From Gelatoporia subvermispora B (lineage: Eukaryota > Basidiomycota > Agaricomycetes > Polyporales > Gelatoporiaceae): a stretch of 64,000 nt of DNA. The notes beneath the pieces are model-generated. The model saw nothing but the letters and a program-made list of their open reading frames with translations. It was not told the DNA's origin and did not search any database. The DNA lies in the NCBI GenBank assembly GCA_000320605.2, contig KB445800.1, forward strand, positions 930,056 through 994,055, written 5' to 3'. This document shows, in pieces, positions 45,809-58,330 of the stretch. Numbering within the stretch: position 1 is the first letter of the stretch; each line of letters begins with the position of its first letter. The position numbers were made by a program, and so were the translations under genes.

Positions 45809-46230
45809 GGGGCTATATCTGTAATTAGTGACTTTCGTCATTATGAAGTGGAAGACGATATTCGTGGTGACAGGCTCTGAACGCATGTAGTCTTGACACG
45901 GATCTCTTAGGTCGGAGGACTCTGCATTGCGTTAATCATAGTCAGCGACTCAGCTCAAGAGTCAGGACTTTGCGGAAAGTTGAAAGCGAGCGTTTGTATC
46001 ACATGACGCGCTTGAACTTTCACGTGGCTTGCAACGCGTAACTCATGCGCCCTGCGGCATACGCTCCGCCCAGTCCAAGCTCCATCCTTCACTAGCTTCA
46101 CGCTCGAAGCAGAAGTTTTGGGGTCGATGTCATCTCACCGGTCTTTATTGTAATTCAGATACTATTATTTGACTGCAATTGCTCGATTTATTACCCTGCT
46201 TCTCGTCAACAACAGTTGAACACTTTTCTG
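45809..46230. other. Intergenic region upstream of the Stn1 gene
   Basis: 422 bp with the NACHT gene 3' flank and the Stn1 promoter. An AT-rich stretch (TATTATTTGACTGC) lies about 70 bp before the Stn1 ATG. No gene is seen. Confidence 0.4.
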
Positions 46231-48727
46231 ATGAGTACAACCTATGCCAACACGACGCTGTCGGAATCAGCAAAACCCTCAAAGCCACGGAAGATCTCTC
46301 GACAACTGACGGGGTCATCGTCACGAATAACTAACTCTCCTAAAAAGCCACGACTGGATATATCTGCAGTGACACCTACTCGTCCACCTGCACCACGCGC
46401 GAATACCCCTCGGAAAGACCGCGGCGTTGGTGTAGGAGATAATGGACGGATCGCAACGCCGTCCAAGGCGGACATCTGGAAATGGACGCTCAGGAAGGAT
46501 GCGATTGCGAAGTGCTTTGTGAAGGACGCCTTAGAGATGAGAGAGAACAGTCCACACGGTCCGTCTCCGCCCCCTGACGACTCCTGACAGCCATCTAATG
46601 TATTGTGTGTGCAATATTCACAGACACAGATTTCTTCTGGCTGGGCCGCGTACCGTGTCGTACTGTGCAGTTTGTGGGTATGCTTGTGGGGGTACTCGTG
46701 CAAGAGAAGCGGATTGTTTACACTTGTCAGTTCATGCACTCTCCATCCGCTAGAAGATTGGTCTGATATTTGTACAGTGGATGATGGCACAGCAGTGATT
46801 GATTGTATCCACAAACATCAGTTCGCAGCCAGCAGCCCTGTGAAGCAGACGTCTTCCAGGTACCCAAGACCCGCAATTTCCCGTCGTCCGCAAGGCACGT
46901 CTTCTCCCACTAAGCCCGTTGGGTATGCCTCTGCTTGTGCATCCCCGCACAAATCCGTGCTCGCATCGCCGGCTGGTCCTGTGGCCGGCCCCAGCAAATC
47001 TACACTCGCGACAGAACCACCAGGTCTCAAACCTGTCGCATGGGTTGGTGCAGTAGTAAAGGTTACAGGAAGGGTTATAAAACGATTTGAGGATCGAATA
47101 GCCATGGTAGATGAGATTGGTGAGTCGAAGTTTCTGACCATGCAAGGGCGAACGTATATTTAGCCTCTGTAGAACAATGTCCAACTGTGAACGATGAGCC
47201 CTCGCATTGGCTCGCAGTCCTCGAACTTCATCATAATGTCTACTTCAACGACACCCTTGGTCCCTTTGTTATCCCATCTCCTCCACCTCGGCCAGCTCAG
47301 CCTATCGGACAAGGCGCTCGAGCCCGCAATGCCGCTGCCACACAAGATACAACAACAGTATCTGTAACGGCCGTAGGAGACAACACAACTACAGCATTCA
47401 CTTCCACGGTCTTCGAACCGCAGACGCCCTCAGCTTCGTCAGCATATTCTGCGGATTCACCGTCGAGGCTCAGTAATACTCAGGTGCGCCGTATTCTGCC
47501 ATGCTTTCTGGAGCCACTCCGGGCTAACACCTTCAATAGTCTCCACACCCGCGTTTGAGACACCCTGCTCGTATACATTCGCGAGAATTGAGCGCGAACA
47601 CCTTCAGGATATACCTCAATAACTACATGCTGCGTGCACCGCCACCCCGACGCTCCCATACACGTGTGTTGAGCAGAAGCCCTCGCTCACGTCAGCGTTC
47701 GGTGTCTCCAACCCCACTACCACGCAATAGTCAATTAACAAATACTGCGCTCCCTACACTTGGGCTATCGGCTCCCGCCAGCTCAGCACGCTCTGCTACA
47801 GCCGCGAGTGGCAGACGCAGCACGCGCGTTGTATCTGAGGAAACCCCGCGCGCGATGAAGACGTGGTCAATGGAGCAAACACCCCGTGCAGCGTCTTCCT
47901 CCTTTAGTCTTCCTGCTCTCACAAGCCTAGGAGATACTGATGTGGAGGAAAGTGGTGAGGAGGAAGAAGGTGATGAGGATGGAGACATGATGTACGGCTT
48001 CACACTCTCGCATCTTCGGCGTGTCCCTGAGCTCGCTCTCCTCGCACGGCGCGTGGTAGATGCGGAGGCGAGACGTCGCATACGTGAAGAGCGTGAGCGT
48101 GAACGCAATTCCAAGAAGGAGAGTCGAGGGCTAGATAGTAAGCCTAGCATTTCAAGAGACAAAGCCAAAGGGAAAGGAAAAGCGGTGGATCCGCCCGAGC
48201 CTCGCGGGCGCAAGATCAAGCGGCTCTTCAGGTTCGCGCTCCGGCAACTATATGATGAAGGCGCCATCGTGTTGTGGGACGGTCCGGTACATAGGATGCC
48301 ACTCCCGGAAGAGACTGCCGCGTTGTGGAGGAGTGCGGAAGGCTCTACGTCGAGCCGATCTTCGAGGCGCCCGATTCCGGAGGAAGAGGAAGGCGACGTA
48401 CCGAGCGACGCACCGCCCGGAGAGGAGTCCTATGTCCCACTGACACCTCAGTATCTCCTCTCGATCCTCGAAGGACTGATCGACGCACACATTGCAGATG
48501 CCGCCCGGCGGCTGGACGGCAAGCGTTCCAAGACAACCCTGGAGGCGCTCGTAGATCCGCAAGGACCACCGCCGGGCCCCACCGCGGAAGAGTTGCTGCG
48601 CAGTTTGAAGCGGGATGAGCGCTGGGCGAGAGTGGGGTCCTGGGCGGTAGAGACGGCTTTGAAGGATGGGGAGGAGGCGGGGAGAGTGTGGAATGTTGGG
48701 AAGGGGAGCTGGGAAAGGTGTGTTTAG
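46231..48727 (+). CDS. STN1: Telomere-capping CST-complex subunit Stn1 (OB-fold)
   Basis: Five exons give about 760 residues. A disordered start leads into KADIWKWTLRKDAIAKCFVK. Splicing at about 46556 adds DTDFFWLGRVPCRTVQFVG, then LVQEKRIVYTLDDGTAVIDC, the typical Stn1 OB-fold strands. Further exons add WVGAVVKVTGRVIKRFED, WLAVLELHHNVYF and LSANTFRIYLNNYML. With Ten1 (and Ctc1/Cdc13 where present) Stn1 binds single-stranded telomeric DNA and recruits polymerase alpha. The large C-terminal part (from about residue 370) has an acidic run (VEESGEEEEGDEDGD), a charged helix (EARRRIREERERERN) and the folded-looking KRLFRFALRQLYDEGAIVLW, which resembles the winged-helix region of other Stn1 proteins. 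Stn1 in this lineage is often missed because of low similarity. Confidence 0.75.
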
Positions 48728-49324
48728 GGGATGCTTGGATGGTGAGGTCAAGCTGAGGTTGGCAAGTATCTGGGTAGGTGCCACTGGTTCTTCAGTAAGC
48801 TTACCTGGCCTCGATTGGATGCCACATACCTGATACTTTGGTCGGACTGTTGGATTCAATGTCATCATGTCCTACACGCAGTTAATAGCGTCGAAAAGTC
48901 ATAGGTATTGCGTAACGCGTATCTCGAAACACTTGATCGCTTAATGCAACCCGACAAGAGATTCGTATAAACATTCAATGTTGTTGGATGCATCCGCGGG
49001 TCCAGACTCCAGAGTCCATACGCCACAGACGCGTTAGAGGATGTGCGCCGCGTGACGTCACGCGACTGGCGCGGGCCCCTTACACTGCGGGTGGTGAGCC
49101 AGGCATACCTCATCCATGACGCCCACCTCACCATCGCGCACAATGCAGGAGACTGCACGCAACAACATCGGCCTGGATCATATGCTCCACCGCGCTCTGC
49201 CTCATATGCTCGCGCCTCCCGAAGGTCTGACTGTCCCAACGTCACTATCACCCACACCCTCCGAGTCGTCCTGAGTCTGTAAATCTCACTTTGGACTCAA
49301 TTCGCGCATATCTTCAAATACACC
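48728..49324. other. Intergenic region
   Basis: About 600 bp between Stn1 and the small TM gene. A short frame on the minus strand (48865-49257) has no domain. It holds the promoter of the next gene. Confidence 0.4.
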
Positions 49325-50008
49325 ATGGTCGACCCCACAACCCGCCCTGGAGGAGCCAAAAACGGCCGCGTGAGTCGTGACCTGTGTTGTTCGTTGACGA
49401 CGCGTTGATATTCATCCGGGTGCCTTCAGCTCATTGCAATCGGATCCGCAGCCCTCGCGGCAGGCTTTGGGCTCTTCTGGTACTCACAACAGAAACATCA
49501 CGAGTCAAAGGTGACGAGCCAGGCGCCAGGAGCAGTGCCCACTTGTACGTCTCCTGTTGTCGAGAGAGCCCCACGAGGCTGATATCGTTGAGCGCCATAG
49601 GGGAACATCGGTTGGGTCAGATGCAACAGCCGTCCCCGCAGAAAGAGGGCTCAACTCTCAATCCGCGCGGTGCGGACCCCGAGCCGAAGCCGGAGTCGGT
49701 ACCGTTACCTGGGAACAAAGATGACCGTACTACAGTTGGGTCAAGTGCGCTCACTGCCGTAACAGTGAGTCCTAGCAGGCACTTTTAAATCCGCGTGCAC
49801 TTTCGTTGACAGGTATCTGCGTCATCTCAGGGACAGGGTTCGGAAGACACACAACGGTCACCCGAACATATCAGTCAGCCCGCTCCACAGAGGGAGAAAG
49901 AAGTGCAGCTTCCTCCGGGGAAGGTTGGATGGCGTCCTACACCGCATTCCTGCACTGTACTGACCTATTACCCGTTCTGATGAGCAGAAGACAGACAAGA
50001 GCTACTGA
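49325..50008 (+). CDS. Small single-pass membrane protein of unknown function
   Basis: Five exons join to roughly 130 residues. MVDPTTRPGGAKNGR is followed across an intron by LIAIGSAALAAGFGLFWYSQ, one clear TM helix with small residues (N-terminal anchor or mitochondrial inner-membrane type). The rest is polar and disordered, Gln/Pro/Ser/Lys-rich (QQPSPQKEGST, AEDGN-like stretches and QREKEVQLPPGK), ending KTDKSY. All introns have GT..AG ends and the frame stays open, which supports a real gene. I recognise no family; small proteins of this build are frequent in basidiomycete genomes, often mitochondrial. Confidence 0.5.
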
Positions 50009-51602
50009 TCCAGGAACTTACAGTGGCGGTCGACAACCATAGACATATCAGCATTTAGTCGCTCTTATATGTAAAGTCGATACAGTCAATATTTGTATAC
50101 TTATCACAATGTAACAATACGCATATGTATTCGGCCTTGAATTATGATTCTTGAGAGCATCACAAGTTGCGAGGTAAGTTGAAGCTTTACCGGATTGTTT
50201 GAGATTTTCATTGTCCATGCGTTTGCCATCCATTTTGGACGATGATATATGCTTGCCACCGTGTGAGAACTGCAAAACAGGCAAAGTCACCTGCCGATGA
50301 TATCTATGGGAGGAGGCAGGAGGAGGCGAGAAGTGATTTGGGCGTCAATGCCATCGCCCTCTGATCTTAACAAGCACAAACAATCATTTGCTACGCCAGT
50401 TGCGGCAGTCACTTGAACTTCCACACTGTTCCTGCTCCATCTCGCGCCGGATATCTATCCCCTTCTGCCTGTCAGATCTCATGCTATATCGCGCTGTGAT
50501 TCCACGTCCAGTGTGTAGTTGCAAGTATTGCGGCGAAGTCTCGTGAACGGTGCAACCAACTCAGGCTCTCGTCGAACATGTTGATTGTCGACCCACTGCT
50601 CTGAGTCCCAATGACATGGATCACCGCCCCCCACTATGCCGAACTTGTCAACTCTAAACTGTAGACTCATCCTGAGATATAATATATGGTGTTCAAGCGC
50701 TCGTCTCATCTGTACGATACCCGACTAAATGACTGCGTAAATGCCGTGATTCTGGCGGTAAGGGGGGACGCCGAGCTGAATTTATCCCAGCATTACATTC
50801 GACAGTTATCCGAAACTTATACGATTCACCTCTATTACTTTGCTAGAATGCTATGTCACTTGCTCCGATGGCCAAATTGGCCAGCTGCATGATTCGCAAG
50901 TGAGTTTTGCGGTTACTGCTGGTAGACACAACTCATTTGCTGCGTGCATGTGCTGTTTACCTTTGCATCTCGCAAGCAGGGCGTACACCAATATGCTCAC
51001 CATATCCTATGCGTATTGGTGTGAAACACATCGCCGCTCGTCTTCACCCAGTGCCGGCGTCTATTAGTGGCCACACCAGCAGAACTCTCGAGCTCTCCTA
51101 TAAGCATCTAATTTGTCACCTGGGTATGTGTACGTACATACCCATGAATATCATCCCTGAACAGTAACCTCTACTTCATTTCTAGTATCCAATTACGCAG
51201 CGAAGTAAGCTTGCCCCCTCTCCATCCTCGAGCCCAGGCAGCACTTCCCGCCTCCCTGTCCTACCTGGGCGGTGCCAAATAGTTCCACAACACACGCCCA
51301 CACAACATCGCCCGCCATCCTGCCTTAGCAGGCAGTTGTGCCACACGGCACGCTCGCCGAACAGTGCTTGGGCCGTCGATTGCGGGGGCGCATGTATGCA
51401 GCTATTTGGTAGGCAATCAACGGCCGGATTGGGAGGCAATCCGGAGGTGGCCGTCCGCTCGGCACGGCGCGTGCCCTGCGGGTATAAAGCCTGCCGGACT
51501 CCCCCAACTTTCTCCATCCCCCCCCCGTCCCAGAGCCTCACAGCTTCAGAACCATCTCCCCTACTCTTTTGCCACTTACCTACAGCGTACTGGATCTTTA
51601 TC
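50009..51602. other. Long intergenic region upstream of the zinc-finger gene
   Basis: About 1.6 kb. Small frames (for example ATG 50686, 68 residues) have no domain. The end is the promoter of the zinc-finger gene, with TATAAAG at 51483-51489, a CCCCCCCC run near 51520, and a CT-rich leader. Confidence 0.45.
51483..51489 (+). promoter_or_regulatory. TATA box of the zinc-finger gene
   Basis: TATAAAG lies 120 bp before the ATG at 51603 and is followed by a C/T-rich leader, the common arrangement of regulated fungal promoters. Confidence 0.55.
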
Positions 51603-53273
51603 ATGCCCATTCGCTCTCCAGAAATGATAGAAGCTGCTGCGCAGCTGGATGCTATCATCGCCGCGGAACTACCAGACATCGACCGCTACGTCTGTCGTCT
51701 ACTCCATCGCGGCGTCGACACGTGCAGGTTCGCAACACCCTCGAAGAAGGTGATGGTGACACACCTACGCATACACCAAATGGCACCAGAGTGCGTACTC
51801 GTCCTCCCGATCATCGATCGAAGGCTAATATACCGCTCGATCATCTCAGGACAGCGTCTGTTTGTTCTGTATGCGACTGGTTGACGCTGCAGAGCGGAAA
51901 TCTACAAGATCATGAGGCTAAGCAGTACGTTCAACTTGATTTTATGTGTGTCTGGAGCTCATGAGAGGCTTAGCACCGGCGGGTCACACTATGAATGCAC
52001 CTGGCCAGGCTGCGACAGTATTTTAGGCTCCAGACCCAGTCTCAGTAAGCACATGGCAAGACACGAACGACGGGCAAACGAGGAATCGGCCAAAGAAATG
52101 GCGAAGAAGAAAATCCTCGAACGCATCAAGGAAAGCAAGTCGACGTCGACCGCGAAGATCCTCGAGCGTCAGCGAGACACGAGACAAGAGGCCGTCGCGG
52201 ATGCTCAGGCCCTGTCCTCGAAGACCTCCAAGAAGGGCAAAGGCAAAGCTCGCGTCAAGTCGAAGAAACAGCAGCTTTCGCCAATCTCGTTGCCGCTCAC
52301 CCTCAACATGGATGACCTGCAGTCAGGCGACGGGCAGAGCACGCAGACAGGTCCATCGAGCCACCCCCCACAGATGGCTTCTCTGTGGCTTGACAACGCC
52401 GAGGTCGACTGGGCCCAGGTGACTGCAGGCCACATCGAGGATATGCAACTCAATATGGCTCAAGCGCCGGGGGCGTACCCAGTAGGCCCGGCCTCCGCAG
52501 CGGGTGTGCCTGAGTGGCCACCGCTTTCTCTATTAGACTTCGACCTAGTGCCCGCTCACACGCCCACCCCCGCCCCCCACTATTATCCGCAGATAATGTC
52601 CAATTCGACAGCACCGCCTCTTCCGAACAATCAAAGCTCCTGGTCTAATTCTTCGTTACCCTTGTTCTTACATCCTGCGTCCTCGTCTATGCCCTCTGGC
52701 TTCTCGGATTCGAGTTCTCAGCAAGCCACTGGCCCGAGCGCCGCTGGGCAGTTCTACACGAATAAATTCGATTCGACCTCCCAAGTCTATGACCCCGCCT
52801 CCACTAGATTCTCGAACCCGCTCTTCGAAGGGCCGCTGTACGATACGTCCCGGACCTCCTCGTCCTCTCCATCAACATCGTCTGTGTCCTCGGTCCCGAC
52901 TCCACCTCTTCTCGAAGAACTCCCGTCAATGCTCGCTCCGCCGCAGCTACAGGCTCCCACACCCATGCTCCCTCAAAACACGAACATATGGACTGGCTAT
53001 ACCGAGCATTCCGACTATTCACAACCATCGTTGGCAAGGGTTGTGAACGACCTGACCCCCAACTTCTGGGACTTCAGTCTTGGCAACAGTTCCTTCCCCA
53101 TGACGCTATACCCTGGATTGCTGCCTGGTGGGACGCCCCTGAATCGCAACCTCGGACCTCGTCTGTACCACAATGCAAAGGTTGCCCAGCCGCCATTTGC
53201 GGACTTGTTCTTCGCAGAGAATCTGCAACCGCTTGTGCCGGACCAGGAAAACGCATTATTGCCGTATCCATAG
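51603..53273 (+). CDS. C2H2 zinc-finger transcription factor
   Basis: Three exons give about 530 residues. Three zinc-finger units are near the N-terminus: an atypical one (YVCRLLHRGVDTCRF..THLRIH) with eight residues between the cysteines; a second (VCSVCDWLTLQSGNLQDHEAK) made by the second exon, whose last histidine depends on where intron 2 ends; and a canonical third (YECTWPGCDSILG..LSKHMARH). A basic helix follows (KKKILERIKESK, KKGKGKARVKSKK). The remaining 380 residues are Ser/Pro/Gln/Asn-rich, typical of an activation region. Sequence-specific DNA binding in the nucleus is inferred; targets are unknown. Intron 2 has a weak acceptor, so the finger 2-3 linker is uncertain. Confidence 0.75.
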
Positions 53274-53863
53274 ACTTGACACTTGACACTGCAACAACCA
53301 TGTTTCCGTCTGCTTCTATCACTATCATTCACATCTACCTGCACGATACCCTTGTTTCCCTGTCTCACTGATCCTATACTATATATCCCTCGCATTGTAC
53401 ACCTGTTCTTGGACAGTACCCATCATCTTGGCATGTATATACATACGCTGGACCATATCCATATTGGAAGACTAAATCAGATGCCTTCGATGTAAACGAG
53501 AGTTCGAGAGATGCAAACTCAGCATGCTCGTAGAACCAACTGAATGTTCCTTCAACTCTTCAAAAAGGGTTGTATGCTATCCGACCTTTACTATGGACGG
53601 ACCAGAGCCTCAGGGTTTCAGCAGCTTATACAAGCAGTATTGACCACATCATATCAGACCAAATTCGTGAAGTTTGCTCTACGTATCGCTGACTGCTCGT
53701 TGATGGAGGAGGATCGCGCAAGAATGTCTGTATTTAACATATAGGTGAATATTCGTACACTCAATTGCCACTGTACTGTGATGAATTTAACAAATAGGAA
53801 GGGAAATAGCAACACTTAGAGAGATAGAGACGAGGCGACTGCAGCTGACGCCTGGGGCAATTG
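53274..53863. other. Convergent intergenic region
   Basis: 3' flanks of the zinc-finger gene (+) and the WW-like/TM gene (-). AT-rich; no gene is seen. Confidence 0.45.
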
Positions 53864-56359
53864 TTAAACTGCGTAGCCATTGGACAGTTTTGGACTCTCG
53901 CATCTCCGGACCCACATGGAGGGCCACCTCCTTGAGCTCCACCACTGTGAAATACGTTGTCCATTGGGCGACATCGCTGTACCCAAACGCCCTGTCAAGT
54001 AGGTCTTCCGGTCTTTGTGCCTCCAGTCCAAGATGATAACCCAAATGACCATGACAAGAGTCGGGACAGCGACACAAGCTACAATGCCCCTAGTTGTCCA
54101 ACTTGCGTTGTCGAACCCTACCCAAAGGAGGGAGACACAGAACACAATGATTCTGTTGTGCATTTAGTATACCGACATGCCACAGGAATGAGTTGACAAC
54201 TGACCCCCAAGTGAACCACACGCTTGGCAAACTGAACGTGACGACTAGCTGCTCTGCGTCCCTGCGTGAGCTTGCGTGGGCCGCGAGATATTTTCCCTAG
54301 CCGTAGGGTCGTCAATTATTTAACGTAAAAATCCATGCGGAACTATACCCACGGCTATAGTCATGTCGTCTGTCTTTCCGCTATTGCGATGTTGCCGAGA
54401 AAGTATGATGCACATAGCAATGCTGCCTAGGCTCAAGAATATAGAACAATAGCTGGAGATCTGAGCAGCATTACGATGCGGTGCGCCAGTATCAAGACTT
54501 TGTATAGCGAGGAGGCCGACATTAACGGTCAAGAGGACGGTGTTCTACAGATGTCGAACGATCAACTATACAATACAAGCAATTCCATCATTGTGTACGC
54601 ACCGGTAGCATTATATTTTCCCAGTCTTGCTTCAGTCCGTGAATATAGCGATTCCATTGTCGGTAATTGATCAGATTGTCGACGTAAATGTTCTCCAATT
54701 CCTCCAAATACTGATCCGGAAGATAGAAGCAGAATGGCAGTACGCAAAGGAACGACATTGATCTATGGTATTGCCGTTGATCTAGGTCTTCGCTTACGCT
54801 CTGATCGCATTCCAATCGAGCCCAGCGTGCACCATGATAGTGTCGAAACCGTGCAAGGACTATATGAAAGTACTCAGCACCACTCCTGTCCCGGTACTCA
54901 GGCGATCACTGACATATATGATACATGAGCCGAGCTGCGAATGGTAAGACGTTGTGCCGAAAAGTGAGTTCGAGGAAGGCCTACCGACAATGCATGCCGA
55001 ACGTCCAGTAGAAGTTGCCGCTGTGTACAGTACGTGAGACTGTGTCATGATAAGGTAGACGATCAGAGATCGTAACTGACGTCGAATTTTCTCTACCACA
55101 GATATATGTTCGCGGATGTCTGAGGAATCCCATGGTGCTGTCGACGTCTCCGATGTCTTAGAGTCTGTGAGCAGACATAAGCGTTACCGTTGGTTAGTTC
55201 AATAGAAGGATATATACCGGAGGCGAGATAACATAAAGATTCGATGAGCTCGGTGAGTATCTCATCGGTGACGGACCAGTGGTTTGGGTATAGTTCTCTG
55301 TGTGACCTATGATACGAAGCATTTAAACAACCAGACAAGTGTCCGATTGAGTCCACTTACCAATACTGGAATTCGAGCGCATCCGCTGATGAAGACAGAT
55401 GAACGAAATCTGTATTGACGTCACTGATCATTGCAACACACCGAGCTGTGCCTCCGAATGTACCAGACTTTCTCCGTTGGTCAACAGCGTTATAGGCGTC
55501 TCATGACACCAAAACACTCCTCGGGGTGCCTCAGTGGCGAGATAGTAATATACTTCAGTCTTGGAGTGCATCTCCTCATAGGTTTGCTTAACATATAACG
55601 TTACTTCGATCCTAGGAAGGACATTGCTACTTTGATCGAGGTGCTGGAGGAGACACTTGGCGCTACGGTCCACCAGATACAAGGTTGTAGGGTCCTTTAA
55701 ATCCTGTTCGTTGTATACCACATTTGTCTGCACATTCATTGTTGGCATCACCGCATGCTAGTCCTCAAGAACATACCCCCCATTCGAGGCGAAAATATCG
55801 TTGTCCTTCTGGGTGAATGCATAAAGTCCATCCCCCTGTCTCGTCATCACTGAAATCATCTAAAGATCAAGTTGATGCGTGATACTAAAACCTCCCCAAC
55901 TTACGTCAGTTGTACATACATCGGTGAGATAACTCCGATGCCGTGGTCTGTTGGTCTATGGAGAACGTGAATAACACAGCGCTCTGAAAAGATTGAATGC
56001 AGTACGCACACTCTATCCCGACCTGAATATCTCCAGGAGGTGAAGTCGGTTGGTGAAGATGGTACGAATGTCATGAATGGGCCCTCCGAGATGGTGCAAG
56101 ATGAGTCATGTCTCGTTAGGGGGGTGGCGGCATCTGGCATCGGTGGGCATGAGAGATGCGCGGGAGATGCGATGTTGTCAACGATTTGAATGTTGGAATT
56201 CCCTAGCAAGTCTGGAGGCATAGGGGGTTCGGAAGACGTCGACATCAGTCCTGTATTGTGGCTCCAGTGAACCGTCAGAGATGGTGGGCTGGGTGCATCA
56301 CCAGTCGAATCGACTTGCGACATCGCGTACTCTTGGGACTCGGGAACACTTTGAAGCAT
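53864..56359 (-). CDS. WW-like domain plus multi-TM protein, basidiomycete-specific type
   Basis: More than ten exons; no single frame shows the gene. In order: a Pro/Ser-rich start (MLQSVPESQEYAMSQ); a WW-like unit GGWTLCIHPEGQRYF; then YLVDRSAKCLLQHLD, VYYYLATEAPRGVFW, LEFQYWSHRELYPNHW and SVTDEILTELIESLCYLAS; then ARFRHYHGARWARL, LPFCFYLPDQYLEELENIY, and WNRYIHGLKQDWENIMLP. The last third has several TM helices: NTVLLTVNVGLLAI, SSYCSIFLSLGSIAMCII, VWFTWGIIVFCVSLLWVG, GIVACVAVPTLVMVIWVII. From memory this layout matches a family expanded in Agaricomycetes with no known function. Exon edges near 55050-54900 and 55900 are uncertain. Expected site: a cell membrane. Confidence 0.6.
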
Positions 56360-57464
56360 CGAAGATGTGGGCTCGTAGGATGTCGCAGGATAGACAAGTG
56401 GGGTTGAACAAGAGCACTGGGTGTAGCAATTTGAGATTGATGGAAGTTACCGTATAGCCTCAACGCTATGCGCAAAAGCACAAAAGGGCCCATTCATTTC
56501 AGTAATCTGCGCTCTCGCCACAACCATCACCATGTGTATCCAGACGCGAGGTGGCGCGGTAGCGTTGATCCATGAATTCTGCATGTTACTGTTCATACTA
56601 CTGGCGCGGACACGAGACTTTGGATCCTGTGCAGCGTTTCCGGAAGGTAACCTCACTCCTTCATGGTCAATACCAGCAACAGACAACCGCATGTATCCTG
56701 CGTGCTGCATTGTGCTTGAAGAAGGTGACAATGATCATCTTCAGCCAAATGCGTCAGCCCTGTGAGACTGAGTTGGCTGGTGCTTCATTAGCCATGGTAG
56801 GTTTAATGTCAGAGCTTCAACTTCAGCTTCCGCATTCATTGGTCGTCGACAAGTCTTGCGAGGACCGGGCTCTGATGTCAAGGAAAACTAGAGCCAAAAG
56901 TGGCGGAGACGCCTGTTGGAACACGTGTAGTTCGCGATGCAGGTAATAATATACGAGTACTTGTAACATACGCACCACCAACCAGGAATGTCGCTCGGAG
57001 TCAGTATGAAGTGTCTTTTCATGTGAGAGACAGTCTCCGGATCGTTAGAGGTTAGCGCATGCCCTTCTGGATCGCGGCAAGCCTAGCTGCTGCACCAGCG
57101 ACTTGCATCAAGCAGCTTCGGCAAAAACACCGAATTTGGGAACTGTCGAGACGACGAGAACATACACCTGAACTGGATACTATTCTCGTGTAACTCCGAA
57201 TGAATTCGAAGATATGAGCATGAACACGTTAACCTCCACTAACATTAGGCCTGTATTCCCACCTCAGTATCATTCAAATTAATCGGAACTAAGTTCCGGA
57301 CATGGTCAATTCACAGCTTCCAAAAGAAAGGGCACAAGCCGCTTGGTGTTTCCTTCTACATGTCCTGGTCGCTTACACCGGAGAACACGCAAACGTCAGA
57401 CTCCCATCCCTGTATCACAGGGAACAAATGCTTATGCTTGACCAATATTGGACTGGAAGAACCT
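56360..57464. other. Intergenic region upstream of the WW-like/TM gene
   Basis: About 1.1 kb. Frames at 56447-56946 on both strands overlap and show no domain. From about 57300 the DNA is homologous to 60930-61090, the 3' flank of the intact F-box gene. Confidence 0.4.
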
Positions 57465-58330
57465 TTAAACACACCACATACTCTCGGAATAAGAGAGTGA
57501 GCCGATGATAGGTCCGTGATCATGGCCATGGTCGATGTTCTCGAGCGAGCTCTGATGGTGGAGGTTCAGGTAGCGCCTTCCAGTCATATATGCCCCTGAC
57601 GGTCCATGTTCCAAATTAAGTTTGACGCTGACCTCCTCCAGACGCTCATGGATATCGAGCTCGGCAAGCAACAAGCCGACTGCCACGACGTGTGCACCAG
57701 GCTGCAGTGCATGAGCGTAGCATGGTCAGTGTGGAGGTCGATGATCGTATGGGCGACGTCGAGTGGAAATGAACCGTACCATGGCTGCATGTTGTTTCAC
57801 GACAAGCCACTGCATGCAAGGATATCACTCGACTGTGGCGGTGAAGGGTATCGGAGGTATGTATCGAACACTGCGAGGAAGAAAGGGTAGCAGAAGGTCC
57901 AAGACTAGGGTTTCGTGGTGGGATCCATTATACTTTCGAACTCAAATCCAGGCGACAGTGGCCTGACGCGTTGCATGTGGCCGTCGACTGTGGTACGCCA
58001 TGTGCTGCACGACATTACAAGTAGTCAGGCTTGAGTCAGACTCGGACAAAAGGAGACGCCACCACACATGAGTCCGTACGGGCTTCCAAGTCTTGGAATC
58101 GTGCAGCACCTCCTCCTGCACTCCTTCATCTTGAGGATCGACCGACCACGAGACATTGTCGCGACATGGCCGCGCATCTGTGCGGTATCCTCGTTTGAAC
58201 CAGCTGTCAACTCAAGGTAGGCTGCGGGACCCCCTCCGATGGGTGGAGAACACGGTATGCTCGGCATCTGGCGGTTTGCTCCTCATCGTCTTATCGAAAT
58301 GCTTGCATGAAGAGTAGATGTCGAGAATAT
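57300..58330. repeat. Segmental duplication, decayed copy
   Basis: This interval matches 60930-62780 in order and orientation: the 3' flank (CTTCTACATGTC, GGACTGGAAGAACC), the F-box gene, and the 5' flank (GTGCTGCAC, CGACCGACCACGA, CCTCGTTTGA). It is about 800 bp shorter, the missing part being the body of the F-box gene. Divergence is clear but the order is intact. Confidence 0.75.
57465..57790 (-). pseudogene. F-box gene relic with internal deletion
   Basis: Homologous to the intact F-box gene at 61061-62278. From ATG 57790 it reads MQPWYGSFPLDVAHTIIDLH and MHCSLVHTSWQSACC, the F-box. Near 57670 it passes straight into the C-terminal segment (LLAELDIHERLEEVSVKL, GPSGAYM), losing about 290 residues of the repeat-like body. 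The junction sits at short similar sequence (GCTTGCC-like) in both parts. Downstream the frame changes. No functional protein is expected, although a short F-box-only peptide of 68 residues could be made. Confidence 0.75.
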
